Positions 27,005-36,286 of a DNA stretch of 64,000 nt are shown piece by piece. The translations under genes were made by a program, and so were the position numbers. The stretch covers positions 248,001 to 312,000 of the forward strand of contig CBDCXJ010000024.1 in the NCBI GenBank assembly GCA_965223695.1. Reading direction: 5' to 3'. How positions within the stretch are numbered: position 1 is the stretch's first letter; each line of letters opens with the position of its first letter. Under the pieces are notes generated by a model. The model was not told the DNA's origin. It saw nothing but the letters and a program-made list of their open reading frames with translations, and did not search any database. The stretch is from JAUVPB01 sp965223695. GTDB taxonomy: Bacteria; Actinomycetota; Thermoleophilia; Gaiellales; Gaiellaceae.

Positions 27005-27712
27005 CTAGGCAGGCGCCCCGTCGCCCGCCCGCACCCGTGCCGCATCGACGAGCGAACCGAGAATCTGCACGCCGTCGGTCGTTCCGCGCAGCGCTGATAC
27101 GGCGTGCTCGGGGTGTGGCATCAGCCCCATGACGTTCCCCTCGGCGTTGCAGACGCCGGCGATGTCGGCCACGGAGCCGTTCGGATTCGCGCCGAACGCA
27201 TAGCGGAGCATGATCTGGTCGCCGGCCTCGAGCTCGGCCAGCAGCTCGGGCGGGGCGAAGTAGGAGCCCTCACCGTGCTTGACCGGAATCACGAGGCGCT
27301 CGCCCTCGCGGGTGCGCGACGTACACGGCGTGCGGGTCGAGACGACATCGAGCGCGACCTCGCGGCACACGAACTGCAGCGAGTCGTTGCGCCGGAGGAC
27401 GCCCGGCAGCAGCCCGGACTCACAGAGGATCTGGAAGCCGTTGCAGATGCCGAGCACGAGACCGCCCGCGTCGGCAAAGCGCGTCACCGCCGTCATTACC
27501 GGGGCAAAGCGCGCGATCGCGCCGCATCGCAGGTAGTCACCGTACGAGAACCCGCCCGGGAGCGCGACCGCGGCGACGTCGGGGAGCTCGGCATCCGCGT
27601 GCCAGACGGTGACGACGTCGGCCCCGAGCAGCTCGAGCGCGAGCGCCGCGTCGCCGTCGTCGTTCGAGCCGGGGAAGCGGATCACGGCGATCGCTGGGCG
27701 CGGGTCGCTCAT
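27005..27712 (-). CDS. purQ: Phosphoribosylformylglycinamidine synthase, glutaminase subunit PurQ
   Basis: 235 residues of class I glutamine amidotransferase. The nucleophile Cys is in LGICNGFQIL, oxyanion residues in PGGFSYGDYLRCGA, and the His/Glu pair in PHPEHAV. It releases ammonia from glutamine for the PurL-PurS-PurQ complex in step 4 of purine synthesis. The start ATG overlaps the purS stop by 4 bp. purL itself is not in the window. Confidence 0.95.
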   Translation of the reverse strand: MSDPRPAIAVIRFPGSNDDGDAALALELLGADVVTVWHADAELPDVAAVALPGGFSYGDYLRCGAIARFAPVMTAVTRFADAGGLVLGICNGFQILCESGLLPGVLRRNDSLQFVCREVALDVVSTRTPCTSRTREGERLVIPVKHGEGSYFAPPELLAELEAGDQIMLRYAFGANPNGSVADIAGVCNAEGNVMGLMPHPEHAVSALRGTTDGVQILGSLVDAARVRAGDGAPA

Positions 27713-27954
27713 CGTGCGACTTCGACCTCGATCTCGTAGCTCTCGATCAGTGGGTTCGCCAGCAGCTGCTCGCACATCGCCGCGGCCGCCCGGCACGCCT
27801 CGCCTTCGTCGCGCGCGTCGACGTCGAGGTCGACGATCCGGCCGACGCGCGCGTCGCTCACCGAGAAGCCGAGCTGCTCGAGCGAGCCGCGCACAGCGCT
27901 TCCCTGCGGGTCGAGAATGCCCGCTTTCGGGCTCACCAGCACCCGCACCCTCAT
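27709..27954 (-). CDS. purS: Phosphoribosylformylglycinamidine synthase subunit PurS
   Basis: 81 residues, the usual size of PurS, with VLVSPKAGILDPQGSAV and a C-terminal NPLIESYEIEVE that match the family. It bridges PurQ and PurL in the three-part FGAR amidotransferase found in Gram-positive and archaeal lineages. It overlaps purC and purQ by 4 bp on each side, so stoichiometric translation is likely. Confidence 0.93.
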   Translation of the reverse strand: MRVRVLVSPKAGILDPQGSAVRGSLEQLGFSVSDARVGRIVDLDVDARDEGEACRAAAAMCEQLLANPLIESYEIEVEVAR

Positions 27955-28811
27955 GCCTGAACGACGCTTGGGTCTGCCATGTACGCATCGAACGACATCC
28001 CGGTGATGAGCTCGAAGGCCTCGACGTATCTCGCTCGTGTCCCCTCGACCACCTCGGCGGGAAGCTCCGGCGCCGGTGGAGCTTTGTCCCAGCCGATCGA
28101 CTCGGCGTAGTCGCGCACGTACTGCTTGTCGAAGGAGGGCTGCGCGCCGCCCGGTTCGTACTGGTCGGCCGGCCAGAACCGTGACGAGTCCGGTGTGAGC
28201 GCCTCGTCTCCGAGCACGATCGCGCCGTCGGCGTCGCCGAACTCGAACTTCGTGTCGGCGAGGATGATTCCGCGCTCGGCCGCGTACTCGGCACCAAAGG
28301 CATAGAGCTCGAGCGAGTAGCGCTCGACCTCGCGTAGACGATCGGCGCCGACGAGCTCGGCTGCGTGGTCACGGTCGATGTTCTCGTCATGGCCCTCCTG
28401 CGCCTTGGTCGCCGGCGTGAACAGCGGCGCCGGCAGCTTCTGGGCCTCCTCGAGGCCGGCCGGCAGCGTGTGCCCGGAGGTCGCGCCGGTGGCGAGGTAG
28501 TCCTTCCACGCCGAACCGGTGATGTAGCCGCGAACAACGCACTCGATCGGAAACATCTCGAGCCGGCGACACTCGGTCGAGCGCCCGTCACTGCGCACGC
28601 CGAGCAGGTGATTGGGAACAATGTCTCGCGTCCGGGCAAACCAGAACGCGGACAGCCCGGTCAGGACGCGTCCCTTGTCGGGAATCTCGGTCGGGTGGAT
28701 CACGTCGAAGGTCGAGATGCGATCGCTCGCGACGAGCAGCAGACCCTCATCGTCGAGCTGGAAGAGCTCGCGGACCTTGCCGCTGGCGACGTGGACGGCG
28801 GCTTCAGACAC
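27951..28811 (-). CDS. purC: SAICAR synthetase PurC
   Basis: 286 residues. The N-terminal GKVRELFQLDDEGLLLVASDRISTFD is the ATP-binding start of PurC, and FPIECVVRGYITGSAWKDY, ILADTKFEFG and TPDSSRFWP are its other blocks. It joins aspartate to CAIR in purine synthesis. It lacks the longer C-terminus of some yeast-type enzymes. GTG 28811 overlaps the purB stop by 8 bp. Confidence 0.94.
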   Translation of the reverse strand: MSEAAVHVASGKVRELFQLDDEGLLLVASDRISTFDVIHPTEIPDKGRVLTGLSAFWFARTRDIVPNHLLGVRSDGRSTECRRLEMFPIECVVRGYITGSAWKDYLATGATSGHTLPAGLEEAQKLPAPLFTPATKAQEGHDENIDRDHAAELVGADRLREVERYSLELYAFGAEYAAERGIILADTKFEFGDADGAIVLGDEALTPDSSRFWPADQYEPGGAQPSFDKQYVRDYAESIGWDKAPPAPELPAEVVEGTRARYVEAFELITGMSFDAYMADPSVVQA

Positions 28812-30132
28812 GTGAGGGAACCTCCTGGGGTTGGTCGAGTCGTTGCAGACGCCCGACGATCGCGTCGGCGTGGCGAACGGCGTCGGCGAGGTCGAACGCC
28901 TGCTCGATCTCGCCGCGGTCGAGGCGCGCGCCGATCTCCTCGTCGGCAAGGACCAGCTCGCGAAAGCTTCGTTGCTCGTCCCACGCGCGCATCGCATTTT
29001 GCTGAACCAGCCGGTAGGCGTCGTCGCGAGCCATGCCCGAGCCGACCAGGGCGAGGAGGACGCGCTGGCTGAAGACCAGGCCGTGCGAGGCCTCGAGGTT
29101 CTCGAGCATGCGCGACTCGTCGATGCGCAGTCCCTCGACGAGCCAGCGGGCCCGATCCAGCATGTAGTCGACGGCCAGGAACGCGTCGGGGATCGCGACG
29201 CGCTCGGCGCTCGAGTGCGAGATGTCGCGCTCGTGCCAGAGCGGCACGTTCTCGAGCGCGACGATGGCCGCGCCGCGGACGATGCGGCTGAGCCCGCAGA
29301 GCCGCTCCGCGACGATCGGGTTGCGCTTGTGCGGCATCGCCGAGGAGCCCTTCTGGCCCCGGCCGAATGGCTCGCCGGCTTCCGAGAGCTCGGTGCGCGC
29401 GAGGTGGCGAACCTCGGTGGCGAGCCGTTCGATCGAGGCAGCGACGAGCGCGAGCGCGAGCATCACCTCGGCATGGCGGTCGCGGGGAACGATCTGCGTC
29501 GAGACCGGCTCGGGCTCGAGCCCGAGCCGCGCAAGGGTCAGCTCTTCTAAGCGCGGCTCGGCGACGCCATAGGTGCCGACCGCTCCCGAGATCTTCCCGA
29601 AGCGAGCCTGCTGCAGGGCGGCCCCGATCCGCTCGCGGGCGCGCGCGAACTCGAAGGCAAAGCTCGCGAGCTTGACGCCGAGCGTCGTCGGCTCGGCATG
29701 GATCCCGTGCGTGCGCCCGATCATCACAGTCGCGCGCTGCTCGTCGGCGCGCGTGCGAAGGGCCTCGATCAGACCGTCGATTCCCTCGAGGATGAGCTCG
29801 CCGGCGTCGCGTAGTTGCAGGGCGAGCGCCGAGTCGAGCACGTCAGAGGAGGTGAGCCCGTAGTGCAGGTAGCGGGCGGCAGGCCCGACCTGCTCGGCAA
29901 CCGCGTCGACGAAGGCCGCGAGGTCGTGCAGGGTCTGTGCCTCGATTTCGGCAACGCGCTCCGGCGTCGGCGGCACGGCAACACGACGCAGCTCGTCGGC
30001 CTCCTCACGCGGAACCTCACCGAGCTCGGCCCATGCATCCGTGGCGGCGAGCTCGACTTCGAGCCATCCCTCGAGCTTGGCCTCGTCCGACCAGATGCGA
30101 TTCATGGCCGGACGCGAATAGCGTGGGATCAC
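28804..30132 (-). CDS. purB: Adenylosuccinate lyase PurB
   Basis: 442 residues. The fumarase/aspartase signature is GSSAMPHKRNP, with TSSDVLDSALALQL and the catalytic-His block IGRTHGIHAEPTTLG. It cleaves SAICAR and adenylosuccinate with release of fumarate, serving both IMP synthesis and AMP formation. It is the first gene of purB-purC-purS-purQ. GTG 30132 follows a TAGACT box by 6 bases, an arrangement common for leaderless actinobacterial transcripts. Confidence 0.95.
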   Translation of the reverse strand: MIPRYSRPAMNRIWSDEAKLEGWLEVELAATDAWAELGEVPREEADELRRVAVPPTPERVAEIEAQTLHDLAAFVDAVAEQVGPAARYLHYGLTSSDVLDSALALQLRDAGELILEGIDGLIEALRTRADEQRATVMIGRTHGIHAEPTTLGVKLASFAFEFARARERIGAALQQARFGKISGAVGTYGVAEPRLEELTLARLGLEPEPVSTQIVPRDRHAEVMLALALVAASIERLATEVRHLARTELSEAGEPFGRGQKGSSAMPHKRNPIVAERLCGLSRIVRGAAIVALENVPLWHERDISHSSAERVAIPDAFLAVDYMLDRARWLVEGLRIDESRMLENLEASHGLVFSQRVLLALVGSGMARDDAYRLVQQNAMRAWDEQRSFRELVLADEEIGARLDRGEIEQAFDLADAVRHADAIVGRLQRLDQPQEVPSRV

Positions 30133-30138
30133 GCTTGC

Positions 30139-30144
30139 AGTCTA
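30139..30144 (-). promoter_or_regulatory. Candidate -10 box for a leaderless purB transcript
   Basis: On the reverse strand TAGACT fits the TAnnnT consensus, and its last base is 6 bases before GTG 30132. Transcription would then begin at or next to the start codon. No -35 box is evident. This is a suggestion from spacing only. Confidence 0.35.
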
Positions 30145-30163
30145 GTTCGCTGCGTGACGGCCA

Positions 30164-30181
30164 GGCCCGGGCTGCCGGGCC
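30164..30181. terminator. Hairpin after the GGDEF-EAL gene
   Basis: A perfect 7-bp stem GGCCCGG / CCGGGCC with a GCTG loop lies between the stop of the GGDEF-EAL gene (30203) and the purB start (30132), both on the reverse strand. There is no T-run; it may still cause pausing or termination. Confidence 0.4.
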
Positions 30182-30202
30182 ATGTCGCGCCGTCGAGAGA
30201 AC

Positions 30203-32281
30203 CTACGCGAGCCGGGGCGACAGCTCGCCCGACGCCGCGATCGGCGTGAGTGGACGCAGCCCTGCGAGGGGCGCGTCATCGATGCGTCGGGTCGCCCACC
30301 GCCCGGAGTCGATGAGCGCGTCGAGATCTTCGGGCGAGATCGGCCTGCTGATGAAGAACCCCTGCGCGTACGTGCAGCCGAACGAGCGAAGGGCGGCCCA
30401 CGCGGCCTCTGACTCGACGCCCTCCGCGACGATCTCGAGGCCGAGGTTCCGGCCGAGGTCGATCGTCGAGCGGACGATGGTGGCGTCGCTCGCGTCGGCC
30501 TCCATGTTGAGCACGAACGACTTGTCGATCTTCAGACAATCGACCGGCAAGTTCTTGAGGTAGGCGAGCGACGAGTAGCCCGTGCCGAAGTCGTCGATCG
30601 CCAGGCGCACGCCCATCTCGCTCAGCCCGGTCAGGACGTGGCGCACCCGCACGGGGTCGGCGCTGATCGTTCCCTCGGTGATCTCCAGCTCGAGGCTCCC
30701 CGAGGGTACTTCGTGCTCGGCGAGCAGGTCGCCGACGTAGCGAGGCAAGTCGAGGTCGAGCAGATCGGGCATGGTCAGGTTGACGGCGACCGGCAAGTCG
30801 AGCCCGTCGCTACGCCAGCGCGCGCACTGGCGCACGGCGTGCTCGAGCACGTAGCGCCCGAGCGGGCGGATCAGCCCCGTGCGCTCGGCGAGTGGAACGA
30901 AGAGGTCGGGCGTCAGCAGCCCGAGATCGGGATGGTTCCAACGGACGAGGGCCTCCACGCCGGTCAACTCCTCGCTGTCGAGGTTGACCTTCGGCTGGAA
31001 GCTCAGCGTCAGCTCTTCCCGATCGATGGCGTGCCGGAGCTCACCGACCAACGCCAGCTCCCGCGCGTCCTTGGTGTCGGTCTCGGGGTCGTAGACGGCG
31101 AGTGCGGTCCCGGTGCCCTTGGCGACGTACATCGCGACGTCCGCACGCTGGAGCAGCGTTGCCTGGTCAGTCCCGTGGTCTGGCGCCACCGCCACACCGA
31201 CACTCGCCTCGACGCTGATTGGCAGACCGCCGAGCACGAACGGCTGTAGCAGTTCCTGCTGAATCCGGGCGATAGTCGTGAGGGCCTTCGCCTCGTCGGC
31301 CGGGTTGAGGAGGAGGGCGAACTCGTCGCCACCGAGACGGGCGAGGGTGTCGCCAGGCCGCAAGACGCGAGCCACCCGCGTCGCCAGCTCCTCGAGCAGC
31401 GCGTCGCCGAGGTGGTGGCCGAGCGTGTCGTTGATCTCCTTGAAGCGGTCAAGATCCATCATCAGCACGGCGAGGCGCCTGTCTCGCCCGTCGAGGTCGG
31501 CAAGTGCTTGCTCGATGCTCTGGTGGAAGAACGTGCGGTTGGGGAGGCCCGTGAGGTCATCGAAGTAGGCCCGCTGCTCGATCTCGACCATCTGGTTGCG
31601 GACGCGCCCGGTGACATGCCGCAGCACGGGGACCAGGCCGACGCACATGAGCAGAAGCACCACACCGAAGACGCCGACGACAGGAAGGAACGCGGCGCGT
31701 GCCGCGTCGCCGATCGGCTTGTAGTCCTGGTAGAGGGCAAGAGTCGCGCCGTCCTGCCGATCGCTGAGCGGTATCTGGGCGTAGGTCGCGAGCACCTTCG
31801 CTGGTGCGGCGCCCGAGTTCTCGACGGTAATGACGCGGCTTGCTGGCGCGCCTGCGGCCGTCTGCTGAGCGAGCGCCAGGTGCGCGGTTGTCGATCCGAC
31901 GCGCTCGGGACGGTTCGAGTAGACGATCGTGCCGTCGCGCGCGACGAGCTCGGCGACGAGCGTCGTGCCGTCGGCGAGGACGAGTCGCTGGAACCAGTCG
32001 TCGAGCTGAGCCCAGCGCGTCGGGTCGATCGGCTCGGTGAAGTCGCGTTCCCGAACCCGCTCCGAGAGCACGGACGATGCGACGAGCTCCACATGAAGCG
32101 TCGCGTTGTGCTCTGCCCGTTCGGTCGCTATCTGGCGAACGAGCAGCAACACGGCGACCGCCGCCAGCGCGAGCCCGATCGCCGCATAGATCGCGAACCG
32201 AAGCAGCAAGCGCGGCGGATCGTGTGTGCGGTGCGGTGGCTCGGTCGTGAAGGGTCGGGTCGCAGTCGGTGTTGAGCTCAC
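30203..32281 (-). CDS. Membrane GGDEF-EAL protein (cyclic di-GMP turnover)
   Basis: 692 residues. A membrane helix at 29-50, an extracytoplasmic sensor region of about 150 residues and a second helix at 200-220 are followed by a GGDEF domain (intact GGDEF at 317-321 with an RPGD inhibitory site 5 residues before it) and an EAL domain (EALVRW from 443, later DDFGTGYSSL and a KIDKSFV block). Both output domains keep their signature residues, so it may make and break cyclic di-GMP. GTG 32281 is the start. Upstream at 32356-32369 is a perfect palindrome GGGGTAGCTACCCC. Confidence 0.92.
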   Translation of the reverse strand: MSSTPTATRPFTTEPPHRTHDPPRLLLRFAIYAAIGLALAAVAVLLLVRQIATERAEHNATLHVELVASSVLSERVRERDFTEPIDPTRWAQLDDWFQRLVLADGTTLVAELVARDGTIVYSNRPERVGSTTAHLALAQQTAAGAPASRVITVENSGAAPAKVLATYAQIPLSDRQDGATLALYQDYKPIGDAARAAFLPVVGVFGVVLLLMCVGLVPVLRHVTGRVRNQMVEIEQRAYFDDLTGLPNRTFFHQSIEQALADLDGRDRRLAVLMMDLDRFKEINDTLGHHLGDALLEELATRVARVLRPGDTLARLGGDEFALLLNPADEAKALTTIARIQQELLQPFVLGGLPISVEASVGVAVAPDHGTDQATLLQRADVAMYVAKGTGTALAVYDPETDTKDARELALVGELRHAIDREELTLSFQPKVNLDSEELTGVEALVRWNHPDLGLLTPDLFVPLAERTGLIRPLGRYVLEHAVRQCARWRSDGLDLPVAVNLTMPDLLDLDLPRYVGDLLAEHEVPSGSLELEITEGTISADPVRVRHVLTGLSEMGVRLAIDDFGTGYSSLAYLKNLPVDCLKIDKSFVLNMEADASDATIVRSTIDLGRNLGLEIVAEGVESEAAWAALRSFGCTYAQGFFISRPISPEDLDALIDSGRWATRRIDDAPLAGLRPLTPIAASGELSPRLA

Positions 32282-32400
32282 GTCTTCGGCAACGGTGAGG
32301 CGCGCCGCAGCCGTTGTCCGGTCCGCAGGGGTCGTCAGTGCTTGGACTGACCGTAGGGGTAGCTACCCCGCCCCTTCATCCCTCCGTGGGGTGATTGCGT

Positions 32401-32814
32401 CTACGCCGAAAGGATGCGAGCCGCCAGAACGGCCGCATTCTTTGCGCCGTCGATCGCGACACATGCCACGGGGACGCCGGGCGGCATCTGCACCGTGGCG
32501 AGCAGCGCATCGACGCCGCCGAGCGGGCTCTTCGACGACGTGAGCGGAACGCCGATCACCGGCAGGTCAGTATGCGCTGCCACGACTCCCGGGAGGGCCG
32601 CGGCCATTCCGGCCGCGGCGATCACCACGCGTAGACCGCGGGCCCGCGCCGTCTGGGCCCATTCTGCGACCTCCGTCGGGTTTCGGTGCGCCGAGAGCAC
32701 GACCAGCTCGCTCTCGATCGAGCGCGCCGAGAGCTCCGTGACAGCAGGCTCGAGCGTGGCCCGGTCCGACTCCGAGCCGATGATGATTCCCACCTGCGCG
32801 TCGCCGCCGGCCAC
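32401..32814 (-). CDS. purE: N5-CAIR mutase-like PurE with a variant active-site loop
   Basis: 137 residues. The phosphate loop IIGSESD, the catalytic-His block VVLSAHRNP and the closing GVDALLATVQMPPGVPVACV and AKNAAVLAARIL mark PurE. The usual AGGAAHLPG loop is here AGMAAALPG, so the conserved Gly and His are replaced. The usual SDW motif is SDR. No purK lies nearby. It would convert N5-CAIR (or AIR plus CO2) to CAIR. GTG 32814 starts 5 bases after the purD stop, so the two form an operon. The loop change is real in the sequence; its effect is not known. Confidence 0.88.
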   Translation of the reverse strand: MAGGDAQVGIIIGSESDRATLEPAVTELSARSIESELVVLSAHRNPTEVAEWAQTARARGLRVVIAAAGMAAALPGVVAAHTDLPVIGVPLTSSKSPLGGVDALLATVQMPPGVPVACVAIDGAKNAAVLAARILSA

Positions 32815-32819
32815 CGCTT

Positions 32820-34040
32820 CTAGACCCTTTCCCGGACATTGACGGTCGCGATATCGCGTCGATAGACGGCATCGGGAAAGTCGATCTGCGAGATCGCGTC
32901 GTAGGCGCGCTCGCGGGCACGCTCGAGCGACGTTCCGAGGCCGGTGACGTTGAGGACGCGGCCGCCCGAGCTCACGAGCTCTCCGTCGATGATGGTGGTT
33001 CCCGCATGGAATACGACGACGTCCGCGCCGGCGGCGCGCTCGACGCCGGCGATCGGGACGCCCGTGCGCGGCGAGCCGGGGTAGCCCTCACTGGCCATGA
33101 CAACCGAGACCGCGGCGTCATCCGACTCCGAGACGGCCACCGTGTCGAGGTCGCCCGTGGCGCTTGCAAGCAGCAGCTCGCCCAGGTCGCTCTCGAGGCG
33201 CGGCAGGATCGACTGCGTCTCGGGATCGCCGAAGCGGCAGTTGAACTCGAGCACGATCGGCCCGTCGTCGGTCAGCATCAGGCCCGCGTAGAGCAGACCG
33301 GAGAACGGCGACCCACGGCGCGCCAGCTCTCGCAGCACGGGCTCGTGCACACGCTCGACGATCTCCTCGGCGGTCGCGCCGTCCGGCAGCTCGGCCGGCG
33401 AGTAGCTGCCCATCCCGCCCGTGTTGGGTCCCTCGTCGCCGTCACCGACACGCTTGTAGTCCTGCGCGAGCGGCAGTGCCTTCGCGGCGACGCCGTCGCA
33501 CAGTGCGAACACAGAGATCTCGCGTCCGACGAGCAGCTCCTGTACGAGCACGTCGCTGCCGAATTCCCGCACCGCCGGCAGCGCACGCTCGACGTCCTCC
33601 TCGGTCGGGCAGACGAAGACGCCCTTTCCTGCCGCCAGCCCGTCGGCCTTCAGGACGCAGGGTGCCCGCGCCTCGGTCAGCGAGCGGGCAGCCGGGACAC
33701 CGGCGGCCCGCATCACCTCGTCGGCGAACATCTTCGATCCCTCGATACGCGCCGCGTCGGCGCCCGGACCAAAAACGCAGTGTCCACGCAGGCGGAGCTC
33801 ATCGGCGAGGCCCGCCACGAGCGGGGCTTCAGGCCCGACGACGACGAGGTCCGGCTTCAGCGAGTCAGCGAGCCCAGCGGGACCGGCCAGGTCCTCGGCG
33901 CCGAGCTCATGCAGCTCGGCGCAGCTCGCGATGCCCGGGTTGCCGGGCGCAGCGTGGACGTCGGTGACGCTCGGCGCGAGGCTCAGCGTCCAGGCAAGCG
34001 CGTGCTCACGACCCCCGGCTCCGACGACCAACACGCGCAC
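32820..34040 (-). CDS. purD: Phosphoribosylamine-glycine ligase PurD
   Basis: 406 residues with an ATP-grasp fold. The N-terminal VLVVGAGGREHALAW, CVFGPGADAARIEGSK, APCVLKADGLAAGKGV and GPIVLEFNCRFGDPETQ are PurD blocks. It makes GAR from phosphoribosylamine, glycine and ATP, step 2 of purine synthesis. GTG 34040 starts the frame at the usual N-terminus. It leads purE by a few bases. The purB-C-S-Q cluster lies downstream on the same strand behind the GGDEF-EAL gene. Confidence 0.95.
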   Translation of the reverse strand: MRVLVVGAGGREHALAWTLSLAPSVTDVHAAPGNPGIASCAELHELGAEDLAGPAGLADSLKPDLVVVGPEAPLVAGLADELRLRGHCVFGPGADAARIEGSKMFADEVMRAAGVPAARSLTEARAPCVLKADGLAAGKGVFVCPTEEDVERALPAVREFGSDVLVQELLVGREISVFALCDGVAAKALPLAQDYKRVGDGDEGPNTGGMGSYSPAELPDGATAEEIVERVHEPVLRELARRGSPFSGLLYAGLMLTDDGPIVLEFNCRFGDPETQSILPRLESDLGELLLASATGDLDTVAVSESDDAAVSVVMASEGYPGSPRTGVPIAGVERAAGADVVVFHAGTTIIDGELVSSGGRVLNVTGLGTSLERARERAYDAISQIDFPDAVYRRDIATVNVRERV

Positions 34041-34109
34041 GAGAACGCAGTGTAGGTATGGCGGGTGCTGCCGGCGTGCCGAGCGCGCTCGGGCCGAGGG
34101 CGGTGCGCG

Positions 34110-34880
34110 CTAGCGGCTCGACGACGCCCACGCGTGGGCATCCGGCGCGCGTGTCCAGCCGCGGTTCGGGCCTCGGATCGTGGCGCGGTAGCTCGTTCCG
34201 CGCCAGTGCGGCCGTATCCAGAGGAGGAACCTACCGTTGGGTCTGCGCGCGAGGATCCCCATCATCCGCTGCCACTGCCCCGACCGTTGCGTGTCGAGGT
34301 AGACGTTGCGTCCGAACGGGTCGAGCGGCACTCCCTGCAGCGTTGCGCTGAAACCGTGGACAGGCTTCCCGTGGAAGCTCGCCTGCCCCTGGATCGTCTC
34401 GCTACGCCACTTGCAGCAGCGAGAAGTGAGCGTGAGCTCTGTCGGCGCGCCGCGCCAGCGCGAGAAGGTGAGCTCGATCGGGCCTGTGCGCAGCCGGCGC
34501 CATGCCTGCAGCGCCCAGAGGCGGCCGTTCGGTGTGCGTCGGACTGTCACCGAGAATGGCAGCTCGACGTCAGGTGCCGCCGAAGAGTTGTCTCTTCCAC
34601 GCAGTCGTGACCCCCAGCGGACAGTTCCGTTGCGGTAGATGAGCGCGTGGCGGCGGACGCCGCTCTGCGTGGTCCAGCCCACCTCCGCGACCCCGTTTCG
34701 TGCGATGCGCAACGTCGGGTCCTTCGCGTCTCCTGCGATCTTCACCGACGCGTGCAAAGCGGCGGACGTGACGAGGCAGACGAGAAGAACGAGCCCCCCG
34801 GTGAGGCCGATTCTCACACCGCCGCAGGGTAGGAAACCACCGTAAGGGGTCCGTAAAGCGAGCGTTCGGATTCGGTTCAC
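34110..34880 (-). CDS. Secreted or membrane-anchored protein of unknown function
   Basis: 256 residues. One hydrophobic stretch (IGLTGGLVLLVCLVTSAAL) near residues 24-42 is followed by a beta-rich, Arg/Trp/Gly-rich exported part; short repeats such as NGRLWALQAW and NGRFLLWIRPHW suggest a beta-propeller or jelly-roll type fold. I do not recognise a family. GTG 34880 has an AGGAG-like site about 10 bases upstream. GTG 34817 would give a shorter, cleaner signal peptide. It precedes purD by 70 bp but is unlikely to be related. Confidence 0.62.
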   Translation of the reverse strand: MNRIRTLALRTPYGGFLPCGGVRIGLTGGLVLLVCLVTSAALHASVKIAGDAKDPTLRIARNGVAEVGWTTQSGVRRHALIYRNGTVRWGSRLRGRDNSSAAPDVELPFSVTVRRTPNGRLWALQAWRRLRTGPIELTFSRWRGAPTELTLTSRCCKWRSETIQGQASFHGKPVHGFSATLQGVPLDPFGRNVYLDTQRSGQWQRMMGILARRPNGRFLLWIRPHWRGTSYRATIRGPNRGWTRAPDAHAWASSSR

Positions 34881-34917
34881 GCTCGCCTGCTCCTGCGGCT
34901 CACGCGGCTCGCCGCCG

Positions 34918-36279
34918 TCATCGCTTCTTTCCGGGGTTGAGCAAGTTCTTCGGGTCGAACGTGCGCTTGATGCCCTCGTGCAGCGCCAGCGCGGCGGGTG
35001 CCCACTGGCGCTCGAGCTGTCCTCGCTTCAGCCAGCCGAGCCCGTGCTCGCCCGAGATCGAGCCGCGCAAGCGCACGGCGAGCTCGAACCCCTCCTCGGC
35101 GGCGGCCTCGGCGCGCGCCATCTCAGCCGGGTCGCCGAGGTCGACGAGGAAGTTGGCGTGCATGTTCCCGTCGCCGGCGTGTCCCCAGCTCACGGCCTCG
35201 AGGTCGTGTCGGCGGCCGATCTCGACGATCTCGTCGACCGCCTCGCCAAGTCGGTCGAGCGGGACGACGATGTCCTCACCCACCTTGCCGCCGCGCACCG
35301 CGCTCACGGCGATCGAGACGCCGTCCCGCCAGCGCCAGAGCTCGGCGGCCTCGGCCGGCGTCTCCGGGGCGTGAACGGCGAGCGGGCTCTCCGACTCGAG
35401 CGCCTCCACGAGCTCGCCCTGCAGCGACGCCGCCTCCTCGGAGCTGCCGTCCGCCTCTGCGATAACCACGAACCCCACTGAGTCCGGTGCGCCCCCGGGA
35501 AACGACCTCGCTGCCGCGCCGAACGCGCCGCCATCGAGGTACTCGAGAGCGGCCGGGACGAGCCCGCTTCCGACTATCGCCTGCAGTGCACCCGCACCGC
35601 GCCCGGTCGTCTCGTAGAACGCGACCACGGGCAAGGTCAGCTCGGGCGCGGGAAGCAAGCGCAGCCAGGCGGCAGTGACGATACCGAGCGTTCCCTCGGA
35701 GCCGATCAGGAGGCTCTTGAGGTCGTAGCCGGCCTGGTCCTTACGAATCGGGCCGCCAACCGTGATCAGCTCGCCGGGCGGCACGACCGCCTCGATGCCG
35801 GTCACCCAGACGCCCGTCACGCCGTACTTGAACGTGTGCGGCCCACCCGCGTTGGTCGCGATGTTGCCGCCGATCTGCGACTGCTCGGTCGCACCCGGGT
35901 CGGGAGGGAAGACGAGGCCGTTCTCGCGCGCCAGTCGGCGCACCTCGGCTGTGGTGACGCCTGCTTCGACGTGCATGCGCCAGAGCAGCGGATCGAACTC
36001 GCGCACCGCCGTCAGTCGCTCGAGCGCGACGACCAGCCCGCCGTCGATCGGAACCGCGCCGCCGGCATAGCCGGTCCCACCGCCTCTCGGGATCAGCGCC
36101 ACCTCGTGCTCGTAGCACCAGCGCATCAGCGCCACGATCTCGTCGGCCGAGCCGGGAAGGACGACGGCGTCGGCGCGGCCGCTGAGCCCGCGAACGACGG
36201 TCGAGTCCTCGAGGTAGGCCCGCTCGACGGGCGCATGCACGTGCTCGGCGCCGACGAGGGCTGCGAGGGCGTCGATCAT
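34918..36279 (-). CDS. FAD-linked oxidase (GlcD / D-lactate dehydrogenase type)
   Basis: 453 residues of the vanillyl-alcohol-oxidase-type FAD family. Blocks are PRGGGTGYAGGAVP and PGATEQSQIGGNIATNAGG for FAD, KSLLIGSEGTLGIVT, then SWGHAGDGNMHANF and SGEHGLGWLKR at the active site. It oxidises a 2-hydroxy acid such as D-lactate, glycolate or D-2-hydroxyglutarate to the 2-oxo acid. It starts 7 bp after the iron-dependent alcohol dehydrogenase gene and is the last of three genes with the PEP-mutase-type lyase. The exact substrate is not readable. Confidence 0.88.
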   Translation of the reverse strand: MIDALAALVGAEHVHAPVERAYLEDSTVVRGLSGRADAVVLPGSADEIVALMRWCYEHEVALIPRGGGTGYAGGAVPIDGGLVVALERLTAVREFDPLLWRMHVEAGVTTAEVRRLARENGLVFPPDPGATEQSQIGGNIATNAGGPHTFKYGVTGVWVTGIEAVVPPGELITVGGPIRKDQAGYDLKSLLIGSEGTLGIVTAAWLRLLPAPELTLPVVAFYETTGRGAGALQAIVGSGLVPAALEYLDGGAFGAAARSFPGGAPDSVGFVVIAEADGSSEEAASLQGELVEALESESPLAVHAPETPAEAAELWRWRDGVSIAVSAVRGGKVGEDIVVPLDRLGEAVDEIVEIGRRHDLEAVSWGHAGDGNMHANFLVDLGDPAEMARAEAAAEEGFELAVRLRGSISGEHGLGWLKRGQLERQWAPAALALHEGIKRTFDPKNLLNPGKKR

Positions 36280-36286
36280 CAGGCCT

